Source: Mesorhizobium erdmanii USDA 3471 (GTDB lineage: Bacteria > Pseudomonadota > Alphaproteobacteria > Rhizobiales > Rhizobiaceae). Taken from it: 64,000 bases of DNA. The notes under the pieces are model-generated. The model searched no databases and was not told where the DNA came from. It saw only the letters and a list, made by a program, of their open reading frames with translations. The stretch is taken from assembly GCF_000472705.1 (NCBI RefSeq), contig NZ_AXAE01000022.1:1-64000 (forward strand), given 5' to 3'. Each line of letters starts with the position of its first letter. Position 1 is the first letter of the stretch. Positions 61,120-64,000 of this stretch are shown one piece after another. Both the position numbers and the translations under genes were made by a program.

Positions 61120-62670
61120 ATGTCACGCGACACTTTCTACATCACGACAGCGATTTCCTATCCCAACGGCAAGCCACATATCGGCCATGCCTACGAACTG
61201 ATCGCCACCGACGCGCTTGCACGCTTCCAGCGGCTCGACGGCAAGCAAGTGTTCTTCCTCACCGGCACCGATGAGCACGGTATCAAGATGCTGCAGACGG
61301 CGAAGCGCGAAGGCATTTCGGCGCGCGAACTGGCCGACCGCAATTCGGCCGACTTCAAGCGCATGGCGACGGCGCTCAATGCCTCCAACGACGATTTCAT
61401 CCGCACCACCGAAGAGCGCCATTACGCGTCCTCGCAGGCGATCTGGAAGGCGATGGACGCCAACGGCGACATCTACAAGGGCGGCTATGCCGGCTGGTAC
61501 TCGGTGCGCGATGAAGCCTATTACGGCGAGGAGGAGACCGAAGTCCGTCCCGACAATGTCCGCTATGGGCCGCAGGGAACGCCGGTCGAATGGGTCGAGG
61601 AGGAGAGTTATTTCTTCCGCCTTTCGGCCTACCAGGACAAACTCATCGCGCTTTACGAAAGCCAGCCCGACTTCATCGGACCGGCCGAGCGCCGCAACGA
61701 GGTTATGAGTTTCGTCAAGTCCGGACTGAAGGATCTGTCGATCTCGCGCACCACCTTCGACTGGGGCGTGCCAGTGCCGGGCGACGAGAAGCACGTGATG
61801 TATGTGTGGGTCGACGCGTTGACCAATTACATCACCGGTGTCGGCTATCCCAATGAAAATGATGAGAAATGGCGGTTCTGGCCAGCCGATGCGCACATCA
61901 TCGGCAAGGACATTGTGCGCTTCCATACGGTTTACTGGCCGGCCTTCCTGATGTCGGCCGGAATCCCGCTGCCGAAGCGCGTTTTCGGCCACGGCTTTTT
62001 GTTCAACCGCGGCGAGAAGATGTCGAAATCGGTCGGCAACGTCATCGACCCGTTCACCATGGTAGAACACTACGGCCTCGACCAGGTGCGTTACTTCTTC
62101 CTGCGCGAAGTGCCGTTCGGCCAGGACGGCAGCTACAGCCATGAAGCGATCGTCAACCGCACCAACGCCGACCTTGCCAACGGCCTCGGCAATCTGGCGC
62201 AGCGCTCGCTCTCGATGATCGCCAAGAACTGTGGCGGCGTGGTGCCGAAGCGCGGCGAGATGACGGACGCCGACAGCGCGATCCTGGATCAGGCGGTGGC
62301 CGCCCTGGCCACCGCGCGCAAGGCGATGGCCGAGCAAGGCATTCATCTGGCGCTGGCGGCGATCTTCGGAGTGGTGGCGGAAGCCGATCGCTATTTCGCC
62401 GGACAGGAACCCTGGGCGCTGAAGAAGACCAACCCGGAGCGCATGGAGACGGTGCTGTGGACCACGGCCGAAGTTGTGCGGCGCGTGGCGGTGCTCTGCC
62501 AACCCTTCGTTCCGGGATCGGCGGCGAAGCTGCTCGACCTGCTGGCGGTGCCGGCCGACAATCGTCGCTTCGCGCATGTCCACGCCGACTATGCGCTTGT
62601 ACCCGGCACCCCATTGCCGTCGCCGGAGGGTGTCTTTCCGCGCTACGACAAGCCCGAGGCGAGCGCCTGA
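61120..62670 (+). CDS. metG: Methionine-tRNA ligase
   Basis: 516 aa. The class I signature is PNGKPHIGHAYE (HIGH) and the KMSKS motif is GEKMSKSVGNVIDP. The connective-peptide region lacks the zinc-binding cysteines, and no C-terminal EMAPII-like domain is present, which fits the compact MetRS of Alphaproteobacteria. It charges tRNA-Met in the cytosol. Its stop overlaps the TatD gene start as TGATG. Confidence 0.95.
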   Translation: MSRDTFYITTAISYPNGKPHIGHAYELIATDALARFQRLDGKQVFFLTGTDEHGIKMLQTAKREGISARELADRNSADFKRMATALNASNDDFIRTTEERHYASSQAIWKAMDANGDIYKGGYAGWYSVRDEAYYGEEETEVRPDNVRYGPQGTPVEWVEEESYFFRLSAYQDKLIALYESQPDFIGPAERRNEVMSFVKSGLKDLSISRTTFDWGVPVPGDEKHVMYVWVDALTNYITGVGYPNENDEKWRFWPADAHIIGKDIVRFHTVYWPAFLMSAGIPLPKRVFGHGFLFNRGEKMSKSVGNVIDPFTMVEHYGLDQVRYFFLREVPFGQDGSYSHEAIVNRTNADLANGLGNLAQRSLSMIAKNCGGVVPKRGEMTDADSAILDQAVAALATARKAMAEQGIHLALAAIFGVVAEADRYFAGQEPWALKKTNPERMETVLWTTAEVVRRVAVLCQPFVPGSAAKLLDLLAVPADNRRFAHVHADYALVPGTPLPSPEGVFPRYDKPEASA

Positions 62671-63464
62671 TGCTCGTCGACAGCCATTGCCATCTGGACT
62701 TTCCGGATTTCGCCGAGGAGCGGGCGGCCATTGTCGCCCGCGCCAAGGCGGCCGGAATCGGTCGCATGGTGACGATATCGACCCGTGTGAAGCGCTTTCA
62801 GCAAATACTTGAAATCGCTGATGCTTTCGAAGAGGTCTACTGCTCCGTCGGCACCCATCCCCACAATGCGGCGGAAGAACTCGACGTCACCGCCGCCGAA
62901 CTCGTGCGTCTGTCGGCTCACCCGAAGGTGGTGGCGATCGGCGAGGCTGGGCTCGACTACTTCTACGACAAGGCGCCACGCGATACGCAGGCGCAGGGTT
63001 TTCGCAATCACATTGCCGCCGCTCGCGAGACCGGCCTGCCTCTCGTCATTCATTCGCGCGACGCCGATGCCGACATGGCAGCCATTCTCGAGGATGAAAC
63101 AGGGCAGGGCGCCTTCCCCTTCATCCTGCATTGTTTTTCGTCGGGGCGCCGGCTCGCCGAAATCGGTGTCTCGCTCGGCGGCTATGTGTCGTTCTCGGGC
63201 ATCCTGACCTTCAAGAATTCGGCCGAACTGCGCGCCGTCGCCGCCGACGTGCCGCATGACCGGCTGCTCGTCGAAACAGACGCACCCTACCTGGCGCCGA
63301 TACCGTTTCGCGGCAAGCGCAATGAACCGGCCTATGTCGCGCACACCGCCAAGGTGCTGGCGGAGACGATCGGTGTCAGCGAGACTGAAATCGCTGATCT
63401 GACCACGAACAATTTCTTCCGGCTGTTCGGCAAGATGCCGCGGCCGGCCACGCAGAGCGCCTGA
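62670..63464 (+). CDS. TatD-family metal-dependent hydrolase
   Basis: 264 aa from ATG 62670, overlapping metG by one base. TatD motifs: DSHCHLDFPDF with the metal-binding histidines, GTHPHNA, GEAGLDYFYD, VIHSRDADADM and ETDAPYLAP. It is probably a 3'-5' DNA exonuclease in repair. The gene order metG-tatD-MBL hydrolase is conserved in this group. Confidence 0.93.
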   Translation: MLVDSHCHLDFPDFAEERAAIVARAKAAGIGRMVTISTRVKRFQQILEIADAFEEVYCSVGTHPHNAAEELDVTAAELVRLSAHPKVVAIGEAGLDYFYDKAPRDTQAQGFRNHIAAARETGLPLVIHSRDADADMAAILEDETGQGAFPFILHCFSSGRRLAEIGVSLGGYVSFSGILTFKNSAELRAVAADVPHDRLLVETDAPYLAPIPFRGKRNEPAYVAHTAKVLAETIGVSETEIADLTTNNFFRLFGKMPRPATQSA

Positions 63465-63467
63465 ACG

Positions 63468-64000
63468 ATGACGGACCGGCTGCGCCTCACCATTCTCGGC
63501 TGCGGCTCGTCACCAGGTATCCCGCGCATCACCGGCGACTGGGGCAATTGTGACCCGGCCAATCCGAGAAACCGGCGCATGCGCACCGCAGCGCTGGTCG
63601 AACGGATTGCAGCCGATGGCGGCCGTACCACCGTGGTCATCGACACCGGGCCGGATTTCCGCGAGCAGATGTTGCTCGCCTCGGTCAAACGCATCGATGC
63701 CGTCGTCTACACGCACCCGCATGCCGACCATATCCACGGCATCGACGATCTGCGCGGCTATGTGCTCGAGCAGCGCCACCTGATCGACATCCATGCCGAC
63801 CAGCCGACGATGCTGCGCCTGCGGCAGGCATTCGGGTATTGCTTCGAGACGCCGCCGGGCAGTTCCTATCCGCCGATCGTGCGGGCCCATATCATCGACC
63901 ACGCAAAGCCCGTGGTGATCAAAGGCGAGGGGGGTGCCCTCACCCTCGAGCCGCTGCCGCAGTTCCATGGCGACATCATCTCGCTCGGCTTTCGCATCGG
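63468..64000 (+). CDS. MBL-fold metallo-hydrolase (PhnP-like), 5' part, cut by window end
   Basis: At least 177 aa from ATG 63468, 3 bp after the tatD stop; the end is outside the window. The start reads MTDRLRLTILGCGSSPGIPR. Metal ligands are seen in THPHADHIHGIDDLR (HxHxDH) plus CxD in an early loop (WGNCDPAN). It resembles phosphoribosyl cyclic phosphodiesterases of the PhnP type. It is the last gene of the metG-tatD block visible here. Confidence 0.85.
   Translation, partial: MTDRLRLTILGCGSSPGIPRITGDWGNCDPANPRNRRMRTAALVERIAADGGRTTVVIDTGPDFREQMLLASVKRIDAVVYTHPHADHIHGIDDLRGYVLEQRHLIDIHADQPTMLRLRQAFGYCFETPPGSSYPPIVRAHIIDHAKPVVIKGEGGALTLEPLPQFHGDIISLGFRI

Noticed and set aside
61123..62583. 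486-aa minus-strand open frame
   Set aside because: Complete overlap with metG, which has clear motifs; no independent support.

Overview
The window is about 64 kb of GC-rich alphaproteobacterial chromosome. Gene content and order point to the Rhizobiales, most likely Mesorhizobium or a close relative: phosphatidylcholine synthase, IalB-like, DUF1289, DUF930, DUF2161, DUF3299, a YcbB-type L,D-transpeptidase, and the block rlpA - dac - tmk - holB - metG - tatD. Genus is inferred from this content; no rRNA gene is present.

Left end (1-3.8 kb) is accessory DNA. An IS3-family element with perfect 27-bp ends starts at base 1. It is inserted in the 3' end of an XRE/ImmA-IrrE metallopeptidase gene, which now reads into the IS to find its stop. 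A tRNA-Thr 3' fragment and a tyrosine integrase follow. From dusA (3.9 kb) onward the DNA looks like ordinary chromosome.

3.9-16.7 kb: dusA, retropepsin-like protease, DUF1289, cobT, GNAT, a membrane histidine kinase, SNase-like nuclease, GST, uracil-DNA-glycosylase family, AsnC regulator, DUF3299, AlkD-like repair, a 3-hydroxyisobutyrate-dehydrogenase-like enzyme, and a polar amino-acid ABC transporter lacking its ATPase. 16.8-24.8 kb: molybdenum-cofactor genes (mobBA, moaA) around an EamA transporter and two small secreted proteins; then DUF971, a PPOX flavoprotein, a MarR/hydrolase divergent pair with twin operators, a rhodanese, and a fossil of a divergent TetR/SDR pair. 24.9-34.3 kb: L,D-transpeptidase, secreted small proteins, tRNA-Val(CAC), gph, rpiA, DUF2059, glutathione reductase, mgtE. 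34.5-46 kb: a BacA/SbmA-like ABC exporter-fold protein with its own ATPase, DsbA-like oxidoreductase, peptide-binding protein, IalB-like protein, hspQ, UbiH-type hydroxylase, the DUF2182-DUF1326-pcs operon and a quinone oxidoreductase. 46-51 kb: a complete BMP-type (purine nucleoside-like) ABC transporter. 51-64 kb: rimO, a TerC protein, DUF930, DUF2161, sterol-desaturase family, tRNA-Ser(TGA), rlpA, a dac gene with degenerate catalytic motifs, tmk, holB, metG, tatD, and a metallo-hydrolase cut by the window end.

At least six copies of one palindromic intergenic repeat sit between genes. I found no CRISPR array, rRNA gene or complete defence island. The most interesting items are the IS-altered ImmA gene, the TetR/SDR deletion fossil, the twin MarR operator, the palindromic repeat family, the DUF2182-DUF1326-pcs operon, and the penicillin-binding-type protein lacking two of its three usual motifs.
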